NCBI GenBank assembly: GCA_014380985.1
Contig: JACMIU010000434.1
Location: 1 to 5,350 of the forward strand
Length of the DNA: 5,350 bases
Reading direction: 5' to 3'
DNA from: Armatimonadota bacterium
Lineage (GTDB): Bacteria > Armatimonadota > Armatimonadia > Armatimonadales > Armatimonadaceae
The stretch's first letter is position 1; every line of letters begins with the position of its first letter. The notes under the pieces are model-generated. The model had not been told where the DNA came from, searched no databases, and worked only from the letters and a program-made list of their open reading frames with translations. A program made the translations under genes and the position numbers. Shown here piece by piece: positions 5,013-5,350 of the stretch.

Positions 5013-5350
5013 CACGGGCTTTGAACGCCGCCATTTGCGCGACATAGCGGGCGTCCTCGCGGGCGGCTTTCCACTTGTCGTAAAAGATTCGCGCCGACTC
5101 GGCTTTCACAGGGTCTTCGGGAGAACGAGGAAGTTCGGCGCGACCGTGCGCCCCGCTTTGTCCCTTCTTGTCGTCGGGAACCGCGCCGTCGAACTTTTTG
5201 CCGCCTTTGTGGTTGGCGTAGCGGCGGGCGCGGGTGTAGCCCATCTGGAGGAACTTTCGCGCCATGTCCGCGCCGACAAAATCGCCCGCGTCAAGGTAGC
5301 CTTGAAACATCGCCCAAATCGCCTCGCTCGATTCGTGGGCGATTTCGGGC
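4972..5350 (-). CDS. DUF4385 family protein, C-terminal part; 5' end outside the window
   Basis: The frame is open to the window edge and encodes 125 residues ending in TGA at 4972-4974. The Met at 5310 is internal: the codons before it read PEIAHESSEAIWA and continue the family pattern. Recognisable DUF4385 features are DFVGADMARKFLQMGYTRARR, here as DFVGADMARKFLQMG then YTRARRYANHKGGKK, the region around DPVKAESARIFYDKWKAARED, and a basic, poorly conserved tail. DUF4385 proteins are cytoplasmic and of unknown function; the conserved Arg/Lys-rich MARKFLQMG...RRYANHKGG core suggests nucleic-acid or phosphate binding, which is only inference. The gene runs tail-to-tail into the YiaA/B gene and overlaps it by 41 bp. 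Confidence 0.88.
   Translation of the reverse strand, partial: PEIAHESSEAIWAMFQGYLDAGDFVGADMARKFLQMGYTRARRYANHKGGKKFDGAVPDDKKGQSGAHGRAELPRSPEDPVKAESARIFYDKWKAAREDARYVAQMAAFKARVSATQNPSESARS

Noticed and set aside
4972..5310. Taking ATG 5310 as the true start of the DUF4385 gene
   Set aside because: Family sequence (PEIAHESSEAIWA) continues in frame upstream to the window edge, so the gene is 5'-partial and this Met is internal.

Overview
This 5.35 kb window is bacterial chromosomal DNA. It is GC-rich, has clear Shine-Dalgarno sequences and compact, often convergent genes, and carries ordinary housekeeping or accessory families. I see no phage, IS, CRISPR, tRNA or rRNA sequence. The taxon cannot be fixed from sequence alone. 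The gene mix (a eukaryote-like transketolase of about 615 residues, a secreted tandem DUF4352-like protein, YiaA/B and DUF4385 families) would suit an environmental phylum such as Armatimonadota, but that is a weak guess.

Layout. Positions 1-444 (+) hold the 3' part of a short-chain dehydrogenase/reductase. It converges, with only 10 bp between stops, on a class I SAM-dependent methyltransferase (455-1231, -). Just upstream of the methyltransferase, on the same strand, is a 36-codon ORF (1237-1347, -). It has its own good ribosome binding site and a TATAAT box. Its first ~19 residues look like the N-terminus of an AHSA1/SRPBCC protein, after which it runs into a palindromic GC-rich block; it is probably a gene remnant now acting as a leader. 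Divergent from it is a transketolase gene (1500-3347, +). A strong bidirectional hairpin terminator (3358-3384) separates transketolase from a convergent secreted protein gene (3404-4504, -). A 232-bp divergent intergenic region with a nested inverted repeat follows, then a YiaA/YiaB-type membrane protein (4737-5012, +). The last gene is the C-terminal part of a DUF4385 protein (4972-5350, -), which overlaps the end of the YiaAB gene tail-to-tail by 41 bp.

The main anomaly is in transketolase. The reading frame is intact and conserved from 1500 to 3347 except for one in-frame TAA at 2715-2717, at a position that is normally Leu just before the GSHxGVSxGEDGPSQ motif. No frameshift or second stop is present. 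The break does not match the domain boundary used by naturally split transketolases, and the only restart codon (2766) would leave the GEDGPSQ motif untranslated. It is therefore a recent nonsense mutation, a sequencing error, or (least likely) readthrough.

The genes do not form one pathway. Strands alternate and each gene or pair appears to be its own transcription unit. I did not find a convincing new multi-gene system here.
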